Source: Hoplostethus atlanticus (lineage: Eukaryota > Chordata > Actinopteri > Trachichthyiformes > Trachichthyidae). From it: DNA of 64,000 nucleotides. The notes beneath the pieces are model-generated. The model searched no databases. It saw nothing but the letters and a program-made list of their open reading frames with translations, and was not told where the DNA came from. Positions 26,065 to 38,972 of this stretch are shown here, in pieces. A program made the position numbers and the translations under genes. Position 1 is the stretch's first letter, and each line of letters starts with the position of its first letter. The stretch is taken from positions 8,406,001 to 8,470,000 of the forward strand of contig JAXDDX010000006.1 of the NCBI GenBank assembly GCA_034670405.1, given 5' to 3'.

Positions 26065-26818
26065 GGACTGATGGAGACTGATAGAGACTGATGGAGACTG
26101 ATAGAGAGTGATAGAGACTGATAGAGAGTGATAGAGACTGATAGAGAGTGATAGAGAGTGATGGAGACTGATGGAGACTGATGGAGACTGATGGAGACTG
26201 ATAGAGACTGATAGAGACTGATGGAGACTGATGGAGACTGATGGAGACTGATAGAGACTGATGGAGATTGATGGACACTCATACAGACTCATACAGACTG
26301 ATAGACACTAATAGAGACTGATGGAGACTGATACAGACTAATAGACTGATAGAGACCGATGGAGACTGATAGACACTGATAGAAACTATAGAGACCGATG
26401 GAGACCGATAGAGACTGACAGAGACCGATGGAGACTGATAGAGACTGATAGTGACCGATGGAGACTGATAGAGATTGATAGAGACTGATAGTGACCGATG
26501 GAGACTGATAGAGATTGATAGAGACTGATAGAGACCGATGGAGACTGATAGAGATTGATAGAGACTGATAGTGACCGATGGAGACTGATAGACACTGATA
26601 GAGACTATAGAGACCGATAGAGACCGATGGAGACTGATAGAGACCGATAGTGACCGATGGAGACTGATAGAGATTGATAGAGACTGATAGAGACTGATAG
26701 AGACTGATAGTGACCGATGGAGACTGATAGAGATTGATAGAGACCGATGGAGACCGATGGAGACTGATAGAGACTGATAGAGACCGATAGAGACCGATGG
26801 AGACTGATAGAGACTGAC
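26065..26818. repeat. 10-bp-unit minisatellite, about 75 copies
   Basis: Tandem units of the form GACTGATRGA, with variants GACCGATGGA, GATTGATAGA and CACTGATAGA, span about 750 bp. Some variants are arranged in higher-order blocks, visible around 26440-26590. Because 10 is not a multiple of three, the plus strand hits TGA in every frame. The minus strand is open in all frames and produces spurious 100-214 residue Ser/Ile/Leu-rich ORFs. Confidence 0.95.
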
Positions 26819-26842
26819 TCTTTGACCTCCATCCAGTACTGA

Positions 26843-26944
26843 GGTGGTGAGCAAATCAAAATAAAAGAAGAGGTCTATCTTTGTGTGGATCGCCTGGAAG
26901 AAATAAACAAAGATGGACGACAACTAGAAATAATGACATATTGA
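26843..26944 (+). pseudogene. Coding-like fragment after the minisatellite
   Basis: A 33-codon open stretch reads GGEQIKIKEEVYLCVDRLEE and onwards, ending in TGA at 26942. It has the same charged helical character as the block before the minisatellite and could be its C-terminus. The stretch is short, so it may be chance. Confidence 0.3.
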
Positions 26945-28980
26945 ATCAATTACACACCAATTTGTTTACATGTGCCCCTTATGGATGGACTAGTTTATAA
27001 CACCTCAACCCAGTTTCTATTCCATATCACACCTCCATTATATCACTCTGTTTGTTTTTTTGTTCATCAAATGAATCACTAAAGGTCTTTATATCTAAAA
27101 ATGTAGTGTCCTTGTCCATTCACTCAGTCAATAGTTTATAATAATATAATATAGATTATGGTGGCTTTTACTACACAGAGTTAATAGACCCACTATGATT
27201 TCAGGACTCTCACAGCAATCTGAAACTGAATGCTTCAAATATAAACCGTGTCATTTAGACAAAAGATTACATGACATATGTGGAATCAACCAGAGGCCAA
27301 GAGTAGCTGGGAGTCCATTTCACAGTGACGTCTAACATTTGAAACCACCACTGTTGGGAAGCATCACCATCAAAACAAGCGTACCAACAGAAGGCATTAG
27401 TAAGGACTCCGTTGCGCTCGCAAAGCCTTTCGGTTTATAACTGCCTGAGAGAATGCAAACAAGATTTTCTTTGAAGCTGCAGTGATTGTTTCTCTAAGCC
27501 CCCCACCCCCCAAATTACAAAGCTAGAGAGACCAAGATGAGAGAAATGTTGGGCACCAGTTGTGTCTCAGTAGCTCTGCTCCAAGACCATGATTTGCAGG
27601 GTTGAGTCCGGAAGAGGTTAGTGTATGTTTGTGTGCGTGCTTGTGTGTTACTCTTACTTTTGCAGTTGGAGGATGGCGACTAAAAGACGTGAGGATGAGC
27701 AGGAGATGTGTCTCCCATGGCCTCGAACAGAGGGAGGGGAAATAAGGCTAAAGACAATGATATGAGATCCAACATATGCTGCATGTGTCCTGTATTAATA
27801 GGCAAGATTTTAAAAACTATTCCCCTGAGCACTGCAGCAAGCCATTGCAAAGTGAGATTTCTATGACAGCGGCAAGTGAATGTAGTCTAATGCAATCTAA
27901 TATGGGCTGACTATGAGAATCAATACTAACGGGTTAATCTAAAAACAAGATAATCCTTGTGAAATACGTCTACCTTCTAACCTTTTGAGGTTAGATGGTA
28001 GACTTCCCAGTAGAAAATAGTTTGAAAACCATTGATTTACAGTCTGTGTATATCATTTCATTTCACATCATTGTGGTTTATGCGGAGCTTAACACTGAGA
28101 AACATATCGTTCACAAGGGGGGACGGGGGAGTTGTAGTCATAAATATGAAGGAGAATCATGATTATGAAGCTTGTGGCAAAATATCACTTGGCAAGCACT
28201 AACCAAAACATTAGTTTCGCTGTCTTGAAATGACTTGAAATGTTTTCCCATTAAATGTGTTGCTACTGTAGTTAGTGTTCATAATGAAAACAGAGAAAAA
28301 AGTTGAAAAGAATCCAATATAAATGTGCAAAGTCCAACAGATGTTCCCAGAATGCTTTATGCTTAGAATGCTTAGAAAACAAGGATAACTCCATTGACCT
28401 CATCCATTCAGTTCTCCGTGTTCAATAAATTCAGAGAAATCCATAAATAAATGATTTAGTTCAAAGATCATTTGGTAAAGATGACATGAAAACTCAAAAC
28501 AGGCCTCGTCATATGTCTCAACCCAGAGTCCTGCTCCCGAGGGAGATGCAGCGGGCGGTGGCCAGCCTGCCTGGAAGCCGAGGGAGACTACACTGGAAAG
28601 CGGCGGTCAAGACAAGCCGGTTTTATATGCTGGGATGTAAATAAAGTGGCCTGCGGGCCCGTGAACTCTCCACTCCTGCCTGTGTCTCTGTCTAGAGTCT
28701 GCTACACTGATGTTATTTGAAGCTCCATTAATGTTCATAATCTGATTAATACAAACCTACCAATCGGGTATAGTTTCTTGTAACTAGCAAGCTAGCTAGT
28801 TCTACTCGAGGCTATTTACATTTAGTAAAACAACCCACTATAGTTAACACACAATATTATATCCACTATAGCTAACACAATGGAGCATATACCGTTACCG
28901 TGCCAGTCAAAGTGGCACATTCTGTATCCAATCAGTGCAGAGCATAGTGATCTCCGTGCACCAATCAGGTAGCTCTCTGT
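26945..28980. other. Intergenic sequence, no gene seen
   Basis: No gene is recognised. Sequence at about 28500-28711 ends in an AATAAA-containing stretch and CTGCTACA. It has the flavour of an LTR R-U5 segment, but no second end, primer binding site or coding region was found, so it is not called. Confidence 0.5.
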
Positions 28981-29124
28981 TCTAGTCCCCGCCTCCCCTT
29001 TGCGGATCTCACTTGCAAATCCTTGCCCACACATTTGCAAATCTTTTTGTCAGGGTTTGCTCACTCAAACACTGACTGAAAAGTTGGCGCGTGCAAAATT
29101 GACATTTACAAGTGTAAAAGTGTA

Positions 29125-29295
29125 ATTGTGTTTTGTAAATACAAATCAGATTTTCCTGCTCAGATTCTTTTACACTTTTGCAAATCAGTCTTTTCACTTC
29201 TGAAAATAGTTCTTTGCAAATACAAATTCATTTTTCTTGCTCAAATTGTTTTTCACTTTTGCAAATCAATCATGAGTTACACTTCTGAAAATAGT
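29125..29295. repeat. Two diverged direct repeats of about 80 bp
   Basis: Copy 1 (about 29130-29208) and copy 2 (about 29212-29293) both run from TGTAAATACAAAT / TGCAAATACAAAT through a CCTGCTCA / CTTGCTCA word and CACTTTTGCAAATCA to ACTTCTGAAAATAG. TTTTGTCAGGG occurs both upstream (about 29047) and at the downstream end (about 29297). The block may therefore be one repetitive element of about 270 bp, family unknown. Confidence 0.65.
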
Positions 29296-29570
29296 TTTGT
29301 CAGGGAAATACCTTCAGAGTTACCTGTTTCCCTCAAAACCAAGAGGTGAGCCAAGGTGACATTAGCCAGTGCATTTCCTAGAATGACTTTCAACAACCTC
29401 CAGAGAACGTGCCTGAGCTTGTTCCATTCAGCTGTGGGTTACACATGTAGGTGGAGGGAGCTATAGCAATAGCGATCGTGATAGAGGAGCAGGAGTTTTT
29501 CCAGTCGAGAAAAGTGAGAGTCACACCCCTTACTCAAAACGCAACATGTCTTGTCAATGCATTGTATTCT

Positions 29571-29571
<1 letters not shown>

Positions 29572-29606
<35 letters not shown>
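29572..29606. repeat. (GT)n microsatellite
   Basis: About 17 uninterrupted GT units. Confidence 0.95.
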
Positions 29607-29608
<2 letters not shown>

Positions 29609-29609
29609 T

Positions 29610-32600
29610 GTGTGTGAACTTAGTTCCCCTGAAAAGGTGCAGCAAATGTTTCCCTGGTGTGGTGACTAGCACCCTCTTGTGATATCACCACAGCCTCCCT
29701 GTCACCTTGGAGCCGGATAAACAGCCAGATGCAATCCAGCTTCTGCCTGGAAACTGAGAGCTGTGAGCCAACTCTGGCACGGCGGCCAAAGTATTTGGTC
29801 TTTGCTGTCGTGATAATGTGCAGCCTCAGTGGCGCGGTGGGCAAGCCTTCTGATTATAGAACGAACACACTTTATCGCAAAAGCAAAATAAACAGCTCAG
29901 ATAGCGGGCCCTTCAAACCAAATCAAAGCTCTATTCTATTGTATTCTATTCCACTGTAATGAAATACATGTGTGTCTGTGTGTCTGTGTGTGAGAATGTG
30001 TGTCCGTGGGTGTTCGATAAGATAAATTAAATCAAGAGATAGAGCCTGGGGGGGGGGCTTGGCCTATTCCACTGTAAAGCCCCTGCTCTGAGGCCCGGTG
30101 TCACCGAGGTGTTGGGGGATTAGACACACACACCGCCTTCCCTCTCAGAGGTTAATTCCTTTATGGAAGAACCGCTCGATTAATTGTGAGTGTGTCTCGT
30201 ATCTGCTGAAAGGTGTCGGGAGAGAGGACTTCGCAGCAGAGCAGCCTGACCGTCTTTTCATTCTGGAGTAGGCCCTTTCTCTTACACCCTCTATTTTTAC
30301 CACCCTCTGACAGCTGTACAGTGCAGCAGCGTCGGGGCGGCACATGGAACCTATTCCGACAGGTTCGGGTACAACCGGATGCCAGGCCCCTATCCTCTCT
30401 AATCCTAACACGACGGATGAACTAAATTCTCAAATATTGATATAGTCCTGGTTTTATGCCTCATGTAAAGCTGCAGGCCCGTGGACCTCCTCCGCTACTT
30501 CCTCATCAGCTGGAATTGCGCCCGTGGGACTTATAACCTCATTTCTCAATGGTTAGAATAAAATAAATAAATAAAAAAAACTATCAGCCATCATGTTTCA
30601 TTAGGATGGGCTTCTCATCTATTTCCCCTATAACACCCTTCAATGACCAATTTAAACTAATTTATCTGGGATGTCACATTGCGTTAACAGACCACCCTTC
30701 TCCGTGTACTGCTTTGGGAAATCCAGGATGTGAGACATCTTGGTTTATCTGTAATTATACAATCACTTTCACAGCTGCTTGGCATTATCGTCAATTTGCT
30801 GCACAAGCTTTGATATGAGCCCACTGAACTGTGCCACACTCCACCTAGGCGATGATATATTTGATTTGGCATCGGGATGCACACAACTGTCTCCCTGACA
30901 TCCCTAATGTGACAAGGCATACTTGAAACCACGCCAAGAAGCTCCGTCACTGTCAGCGTGATCGATGAAAAGAGGTTTTGCAAAAGATTTCCACTCTAAT
31001 TGCAGAATTTTCTATGTCTGTATATGTAGCCATGAGTAAATGTGATTAATCCGAAAACCGACACACGTTCCCTCGAGTGGCCCTTAATAAATCTGACCTC
31101 AATTTTGTGGTTCAGTCCAGAAAGCTGCTTCACTTCATTTCACTGTTGTGTTTTATTCCCTTCTCCTCTTGAGCACACATACCTGAGCCGTGTCTGGCTG
31201 TGAAGCTGCCAAAAATTTCCAAGCTTATTATTGCCGTGTCTCTCCTGAGTGTCCTGCATGCGGCTGGAAAGATGGCATCTGTGTTGAAAGGGTATTTCTG
31301 CCCCGGTAATGAATGGGCTCTTTGTGTGACTGACTCAAACCTGCGCTCTGCGGAGTGTCACGAAAGTGCTACGCATGTCGTCGTTATCTGAAAACAGACA
31401 GAAATGGGTTCCAGACTTGCGCAAGAAGTTTGAGGGAACAAGAGGGGGAGAAAAGTGTGCTATCTTAGATCTCATAGGTGATTTGTCATCCCTTTGAAGG
31501 GCATTTTTAAATTCTGGCATCATTTTTTTAAAACGTTGTTGTTATGACTCAGCCTGTTAGCCTGTTAGCATCGAAAAGACTTCCAAATGACATTTTCAAG
31601 TCGGGGTTGGTTTGGTTTAAAACTGGATGTATGTGGAATGATGGTATTGCAAGTAAACTAAAGTTTTCCATTCAGCGCAAGCAAGTTCATAGCCGGCGGG
31701 GGGATGCCACGTCGAGGGGCCTGTGGAGCGCACGAAATATCATGCATTATAAATCACTGAATTCAGCTTCATTTTAGACTGAGAATCCAGCTTTCATCAA
31801 GGCATAAACCCACCTAATCCATTCCCTCAGCATTGGCAGCCAAACTGAAGCAACAGTAATTTCATCCATTTGCACCTCTGAACTCACATTCAAGCCTCCG
31901 AACAATGAGCACACAATCAGTACTGAGAGAGCCTTGGAGCGCGTTGTACAACATGCACACGGTTATTGGACTGCACAGTTTTGCGTGTCGGGTGAAGCTT
32001 TGACGCAGCAATCACTATTGAAATATATATCTGGTTTCCAAATGTGTTGCATGTTTCTGTGATCTGCAGCCAGAGTATTCTGTCTCAATATATCATTCTC
32101 TCTCAGGATATCCACAATATAGTTATATAAATATGTTTTCGAGCTTAGAATCCCCTGTGTTTTGGAAATATCGTTGAATTATTAAATATTGAATTTCAGG
32201 TAGCATTTTTTTTTAGCATTTTTGGAATGAAAAATGTTTGAACCTAGTCATTTTTAATCTATATTAGACCCTCGACATGTCTTGTTGTTCCACCCCTGAG
32301 AGGAAATGTTGGAAGAAACCACCAGCACTATTGCAGGATATATATTCAGAGTGGTGGGGGTGGGCGGGGGGGGCATCTAGCATGGCTACTGTTACATAAT
32401 ACTACACTTAAAAGAGGTGACAGATACAACAGGTGTGCACAGAGTATGCCAGCCCCACACTGGTCACGTACACTAACACCCGTCCCTCTCAGCTATACTG
32501 TCCTGTGAGAGTCCTGCTGTTTGTTTTCACCCTCACCAGCACAGCTCTAGTAAAGGACGTGCACACACACACACACATGCACAAACACACACACACACAC

Positions 32601-34120
32601 ACAAGTGAAGGAAGGCCTACAGCAGCCAGTCACACCAGCCCTTTATGGCCTCGCTGAACAGAACTTCGCTCCCACTCAGCCAATTGACAGGAATGCAGCG
32701 GCAGATAGAGGGGGGGGTTCATCGGTTCATCTCGCCGGAGCTCTGCCACCACTTGAGACGTTAAGGGCATCCATCTGCAAAGCAACACATGTAAAGAATG
32801 CTGCCCAGAGCCCAGATGACCCCTGGGGAAGGAATGTCTTTTTTTTTACTGACTGGGATAGCTTGACAGGCCGGAGAGAACTGCTTGTCTGTGATTTTGG
32901 CTTTCTTGTGGCTTGGTCAGTGTCGGTGTCTGTGATGATGCATGTGCACAAGTGTCTTGAAATGTTCTGAATGATTTCAACACCCCATAATCATTTGATA
33001 ACGGGTGTGTGCTGCGTATAGGTACGTATGTGCGAGTCTCTGCAAATGTTCCGGTGTTAAAAAGTGTTGATTTTTTCAGTGACAATCGAGTGCTGACTGC
33101 AGCGTTGTTTACCCACTCACAGCGCTGATATGGCTCTAGGGTGGGGGTTCAAAACTCTCTGAGTGTTAAATTACTGTGTGGACGTATACAAACACTGGCT
33201 GGTAGTGTTGATTTTCTTTGTGTGTGTGTTCGAGAGCGAGAGAGTGGGAGATGAAACCTTGGGGTTTCACGCTCACTCAATCATATCGACTCCATATCTG
33301 TCATCGCCAACGGCAACATAGCAGCTATAAAACACAGCATCCAAATATTCAGCTGAACCACAAAAAAACTAAACTTCTGCTGAACCACAACAACCTCAGC
33401 TCTGGGGACTGAGTGTGTATTTTACAGACAGATAACTGATAAATCCATTATAAAGGACGGGACCAAACTTTAACTTCTTTTATTGTCTTGGTTTATTTAT
33501 TGAAAATGCAGACCTGAACTTTATGTTTATCTACTGATGCATTCTGGGAAAAATGAAATGGTTTTTGGCAATAATAAAACTGATTGTTTGAAATGTAATT
33601 AAAACCTGAATTCAGTATTTATTAATATATCACTTTGCCAATTAAAACATTTCCACAAATGTGTCCTTGCTTCGTGATTTTATTACTTTTATTGTTAGTT
33701 TTGTTTTATTTTTAACAAGGCGGTCTGTTTTTAAACCACCGTGTCATGTTGCCTTGTAACCTCATTTCTTAAGCTTTTGTCAGTACAATTTAATGAAAAC
33801 AAATACTAAAACACTAACAAGGTGCATTACACCTCGTGGTGGCGTGGGCCTGTATGCTAGTAGCCCCAATTTGTTCACACCTCTTCTCTCTTCACGGCGA
33901 CTAATGGTCGTCAATGGGAACGAGATTTTGGGTAACCCTGGTGAAGTGGGGGCATCAGTCCCTCAACAGTGTAAAATAGGTCAGATCTAGATGTTGGAGG
34001 ACCTGTGAGTCGGATTTGATTCAGTGGTCCACTCCCTTACAGATTAGAGAGTTACAAAGAAAGAGGTAAGAGAGAGAAATGCTGATGTAATGGTGTGCAT
34101 GGCCAAATGATCTCATTTTA

Positions 34121-34158
<38 letters not shown>

Positions 34159-35719
34159 AGGATCAGTGGATGTGGGTACCAGAATCACAGTCACTACCGG
34201 AGAGGTAATTCAAACCATCAGAGTCTAAGACCTTTCATCCATCAGTGTCTAGGCACGCGACTGGGAGTGAGTCGGGGGGGGGTCCCGACCAGACGGCTGA
34301 TAGCGACTTAAAGCATCCTCTGTCTGCTTCGTGGCCTTGTGGGTTGCTTGAGCACAGAGCCACCTGGACAGAGACAGACTGCCTAACCAGGGTCCTTGAG
34401 ATAAGAACCATTAGGGTGCACAGACGCACAAGGGTGGACATTAGCTTCAACATGATCACTGGACAAGATCCTGGTGAAAAATCTCCTTCCTTGTTCTTCT
34501 CAGCGGGTTCTGATTTCAAACACTAGTTTTAACTTAATCCAAAAGATCTTGCAGCGAGCATCCACCCACAGCCTCTAGCCTCTAACTGCTTCCCCCTGAG
34601 TCACACTGCCTGCTCTGCAAACTACTAAAGGGGGCATCATGCACATGGTAGGGTATCTAATCTGAAGCTAACTGCGTCTGAGTGCTCTGTGGAGGAGATC
34701 AAAGGAGCGTGTGTATTCCAGCTATGGCCCAACAACCCCCCGGGGCAGATGGGTCACAAAGACCACCGATAGCCACTGCCCCCGGGGTGGGATGGGACAA
34801 GAGTGGGATAAGGGGATGAAGAGAGGGATGAATGAGAGAGGAGGTTGGAAAGTATTGATCAAGCCTGTTTTATCTGCACAGAGAGTGCCACTGATAGTGG
34901 GGGGGGGAAACCTCTGGCTTCAGTGAAAGTCAGCAAAAGCAAAACCAGTTCGAGGAAGTCTTTGGATCTCAAAGGGACTGTTGATTCCCTTCAGTCGTTA
35001 CAGGAATTGGGTTACGATAGTCATCCTTCAACTGGCCCACCAGCATTACATGAACCTGTAAAAGTAGCCGAGTCGATAAATCATCCTTATGCCATGTGTC
35101 CCCCGATTTCTTCCTCTCTCTCTCTTTCTCTCTCTGCTCATCTGCTGGGGAATTGCATGGTTATCAAAAGAGTTTAGATTGGAGAGCATTGGATTGTTGC
35201 ATTGGGAATAATGTGGGGATAAAGCGCAACGTTCAGAGACAAGGCTCTGATGTATTGATTTATCGGAGCAGTGGGAAAGATTTCAAATGCCCGACACATG
35301 GGAAGAATTAACTTCAGTCAGTGCAACAGATCCTGGGGAGATTCTTCATCCAGGTAAATAGTGTGGCTGGGTGGGAAATACAGCTACATCCTTTTGCCTT
35401 TTTTAGAGAAAAAAAAAAGAGATAAATTCCATGAAGTTTTGAAGTGAGGGGGAAGATATGTGGTTGAAAGCCCAAGAAGCAAACACATGTTGACAAATCC
35501 TGTCTCCTAAAATACAAAGAAAAACAGAAAATCACAACATATAATAATCCTTAAGGTTAGAAGGAAGCATTCAATAATTTGACATTAAAAACAAAAAGAT
35601 GATATCATCTGTGCTGCTATTTCTACTTTAACAATACCATTCACGTGTTTAATGCTTTAAATGTAGTTTTGTTAATGGGTTATTGCAAAAAGCATAGAAA
35701 GGAACACAACACACAACAA
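29610..35719. other. Intergenic sequence, no gene seen
   Basis: Contains a CA tract near 32560-32603 and a GT tract at 34123-34156. The 30.60-31.05 kb stretch is free of simple repeats and has several TAAT/ATTA and CCAAT-like words, so it may be conserved non-coding DNA. ORFs at 31.2 and 34.85 kb show no homology that I recognise. Confidence 0.55.
34123..34156. repeat. (GT)n microsatellite
   Basis: About 17 uninterrupted GT units. Confidence 0.95.
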
Positions 35720-36128
35720 CAACACACTCTGCAGAGTGTCCATGGACACAAACTCTCTGAGTCACTGCGGCTGCGGTCCATCCAGACCAAAACCTCACAC
35801 CACAAGAACAGTTTCTTCCCATCTGCAACCTAATCAACAAGGCCTGGGTCCCCCGCTAACATGCACATACCCTATATTATGTATACACATATATATGGCA
35901 CATATTCTTTTTATTTTATTGTTTCATATTATTATTTTCTTATTTCTTATAATATCTTTTCATATATTTTAGTGTGAATTCTTGACCTTTTGCCTTTTAC
36001 AGTACTTGCTTTTATTCTTTTTTTTATTCTTCTCTTGCTAGTTTATTGTTATACACCAAACACCAAGTCAAATTCCTTGTATGTGAAAACATATTTGGCA
36101 TTAAAACTGATTCTGATTCTGATTCTGA
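35720..36128 (+). mobile_element. L2-like LINE, 3' end fragment
   Basis: The frame at 35750-35830 reads RLRSIQTKTSHHKNSFFPSA, matching the conserved C-terminal region of fish L2-type ORF2, where a T-x-R/H-x-K/R-NSFFP motif is typical. The 3' UTR ends with CAAATTCCTTGTATGTG, ACATATTTGGCATTAAAACTGATTC and a short CTGATT repeat tail (36105-36126). All upstream coding sequence is missing, so it is a dead 5'-truncated copy. Confidence 0.8.
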
Positions 36129-36577
36129 AAAAAGAAAAAATGTCAAGAATGAAGCATGACTGCCACCTGTTAGACAGATCAAGACATTACAAGTACCAAA
36201 GCTCAATTCAATAGAAAATATTCAGTTCTCAACTGGATTTCAGTTTCGTTGGCTGTTTCAACAGACACACCTCCCTTTACTCCCTGAATGTAGTCCTGAT
36301 GACTGACATGAGTAAAGTGAGTAATCGATATGGGCTGTAAAATGGTAAGTGGGCCCTGTGTGTTTGTGTGAGAAGGTGGGTTTATGGTGGGTGGACACAC
36401 ACACACATAAACACACATACACACACATGCACGAACGACAAGCCCCGAAGAGTTGTGACAGGGCTGACGGGAGTGAGGAGCCAGACATGTTGTCTGGAGG
36501 AGGGCTCATCACTCAGCACCCTATGGGCTCTGCTGCTGGGAGGGAAATGCGGGGACATTTGGGGTCACAGCATTTTG

Positions 36578-36582
<5 letters not shown>

Positions 36583-36614
<32 letters not shown>
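36583..36614. repeat. (GT)n microsatellite
   Basis: About 16 uninterrupted GT units. Confidence 0.95.
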
Positions 36615-36618
<4 letters not shown>

Positions 36619-36970
36619 GCATGGTCAGCAACTCCACAGGGCCACTAGTGCAGGAAATACCTGCCTGTGGTCGTCTGTCTCCTTATGTTGTGGATTATAG
36701 GAAGTGACTTGCTGAGGGACTTACGTTCCACTCGTCTACCTCCTGCCCAGGTGCATGCTCATCTCCAAAAAGAGACATTTTGAGGTGTTTAGAAAAACGA
36801 CCTGATTTTTTTAAACTTTACAATATATTATTAAAATGGTTTCATGGAAATGAATCAGTTACTAGGTTTTGATCAGAGTGTTATGATCAGAAAAGGCTAA
36901 ATGAATCCCAGATCAACACACTGAAGTGCAGGCTGTATAGATCCAGTGTGTTTAAACGGGTGTATTTCTA

Positions 36971-36974
<4 letters not shown>

Positions 36975-37036
<62 letters not shown>
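36975..37036. repeat. (GT)31 microsatellite
   Basis: About 62 bp of pure GT, followed after ACG by another short GT run. Confidence 0.95.
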
Positions 37037-37040
<4 letters not shown>

Positions 37041-37340
37041 TGTGTGTGTGGGGAGAGTCCACTGGGCTTGGGTCAGAGTGCAGACAGAGGATTAGGTTGT
37101 CACTGTGAGGTCCCATAGTGATTCATCTGCCAGGGTTTAGCAGTGCATTCTGACAATGAACACAAAACACACATGCATACATACACACACACACACACAT
37201 GCACACATGCACACAACACACAGACAAACACACACCCTACCCTACTTCTCTGCTCCCAGCTGTCACGTCACCCCCAGGAGAGAGGGTGGTGTCTGGCCTG
37301 TCTACGTCCCACAGCACCTGTGGGGCTGAACTGGGGAGAG

Positions 37341-37370
37341 GTGGTGGTGGTGGTGGTGGTGGTGGTGGTG
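37341..37370. repeat. (GGT)10 trinucleotide repeat
   Basis: Ten uninterrupted GGT units; open as poly-Val or poly-Gly on one strand and poly-Pro on the other, without supporting gene context. Confidence 0.95.
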
Positions 37371-37583
37371 TTAAGGCTGCCTGTGTCCTGTCTGATCTTC
37401 GGTAAGCAGGGTAGCTGAGGTCCACAGGGTCCTGAAATATCCCTCGGCGAATTGTTGGAGGCAAGCCAGACTTTCGGAGCGCAAGTGTGAAAGAGCAGGG
37501 CTGTGTGGGGACTAAGTATTTTGTGTCAGACTGTTTGTTCATGTGTGTGTGTGTGTGCATGATCATGTTTGCATGTGCATGTG

Positions 37584-37585
<2 letters not shown>

Positions 37586-37617
<32 letters not shown>
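37586..37617. repeat. (GT)n microsatellite
   Basis: About 15 GT units after a GCATGT-rich lead-in. Confidence 0.95.
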
Positions 37618-37619
<2 letters not shown>

Positions 37620-38174
37620 ATAATGTTAAAACTGCTGGTATAACGCCTCATACCGCTCAACCACTAGATGGCCCTAGAGCACTCAAAATGGAAACATGAT
37701 CAGCCTTACGTCCCTCTCCAGACGGACTTGGACCCAACAGCACAAGGCAGTCTGAAACCAGCCAACTCAACCCTAAAGATTTAAACAATGTATGAAAAGT
37801 GTAAGATATTCTCCATCCTCAAAGCCTCCAGCAGCACGCACGTAACGCCGTCTATCAAAACGGTTTCACATTTGCATTCAGTTTAGGAAGAGAGCGTAAA
37901 GATGCCGATGCATTAAAATGCACCACGATGGCAAAAAAAGCATCTGCATATAAAAAGCTTTTTTTTTTGGTGCTCGGTGTTCCCAGGGGGCGGTAGGTGT
38001 GTGGGCTGATACGACTAAATCTCACAGGGCGGTGGAGGAGTTTTCGCAGTAAACAGCATTTTTATATACCTGTTAATGTGGCGCAATGGGTGAGAGGATA
38101 AATCCATACCCGCCCTCCAGCAGTGTGACTGTGACTAAAGCGAGCTATTTTCCTGTGTGGAGGGGAGGGGAGGC

Positions 38175-38190
38175 GGGGGGGGGGGGGGGG
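38175..38190. repeat. G16 homopolymer
   Basis: Sixteen consecutive G, preceded by a GGGGA-rich stretch; potential G-quadruplex on the plus strand. Confidence 0.9.
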
Positions 38191-38342
38191 TCTGATGACC
38201 TGCACAATAGTCTAATGTTACACGTTTGTAGCTCTGCTGTATATAGGCCTTGGCCCGTTTCTGTTATGGCTCCTCGTAAATGCCAAACCCTAAACTTGAT
38301 ACCTGAATAGGTGAGTGAAAGTTAATGTGAACTTGCCTCACC

Positions 38343-38344
<2 letters not shown>

Positions 38345-38377
<33 letters not shown>
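38345..38377. repeat. (CA)n microsatellite
   Basis: About 16 uninterrupted CA units. Confidence 0.95.
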
Positions 38378-38378
<1 letters not shown>

Positions 38379-38930
38379 ATGGGCCTAATGTTTCAGCCGC
38401 TCCCTCCCCGATACATAAAGCGTTCACAGCAGCAGGCACAGCAGTGACTCCCGATAGGTATTGGTGCTGAACTTGATCTACGTTTTTTTTTTTTCTGCAT
38501 TGTTCTTTGAGCTCGGCGTTAAATTTGATGTCGAAGGGAAATTAAATCGTAAAAATCAACACCATCTCTATACAGGACAACGCATCGTGTCTGCACAATA
38601 GACACAATGACGGGCATAAGGAAAGAAAGAGTACCTATGGTTTCTGTCACACATGATGACACATGGTAGTCGCCTATGGTACATCACGACTGACAGATTT
38701 AATATGATGAACACTATGATGAAAGGAAGATGATCATAACTATGCACCTGTCAAACACACACTCACTATAGATTCAGTGGAGAGTACAGTACACACACAG
38801 ACAGCCTGAAAAAAAAAACCCTCTGCTTTATACCTTATCGAGTCCGTCTGGGACGTTGAGAACAGGGTGGAGGGAGACTGAGGAGACTTGTGTATAAACA
38901 TGCGTTCTGCACATTCCCCAGATTCAAACC

Positions 38931-38972
38931 TCCTCCTCCTCCTCCACCCCCCTCCTCCTCCACCCCCCTCCT
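38931..38972. repeat. CCT-rich tandem repeat
   Basis: CCTCCTCCTCCTCCACCCCC occurs twice nearly in tandem, giving an asymmetric purine/pyrimidine tract. Confidence 0.85.

Noticed and set aside
26279..26923. 214-codon minus-strand ORF and other long ORFs over 25.8-26.9 kb
   Set aside because: They are read-through of the 10-bp minisatellite, which lacks stops on the minus strand in every frame; there is no domain or splice support.
27971..28004. Short hairpin CTACCTTCTAACC / GGTTAGATGGTAG
   Set aside because: Only 13 bp with one mismatch and no conserved context; expected by chance in a window of this size.
28500..28711. LTR-like segment with AATAAA and a CTGCTACA end
   Set aside because: No opposite end, target duplication, primer-binding site or internal coding region could be identified.
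31200..31391. 63-codon plus-strand ORF with a signal-peptide-like N-terminus
   Set aside because: It starts at GTG, not ATG, has no splice or promoter support and matches no known secreted protein.
34845..35177. 110-codon plus-strand ORF
   Set aside because: Low-complexity Ser/Lys and CT-repeat-derived C-terminus, no domain and no splice context.
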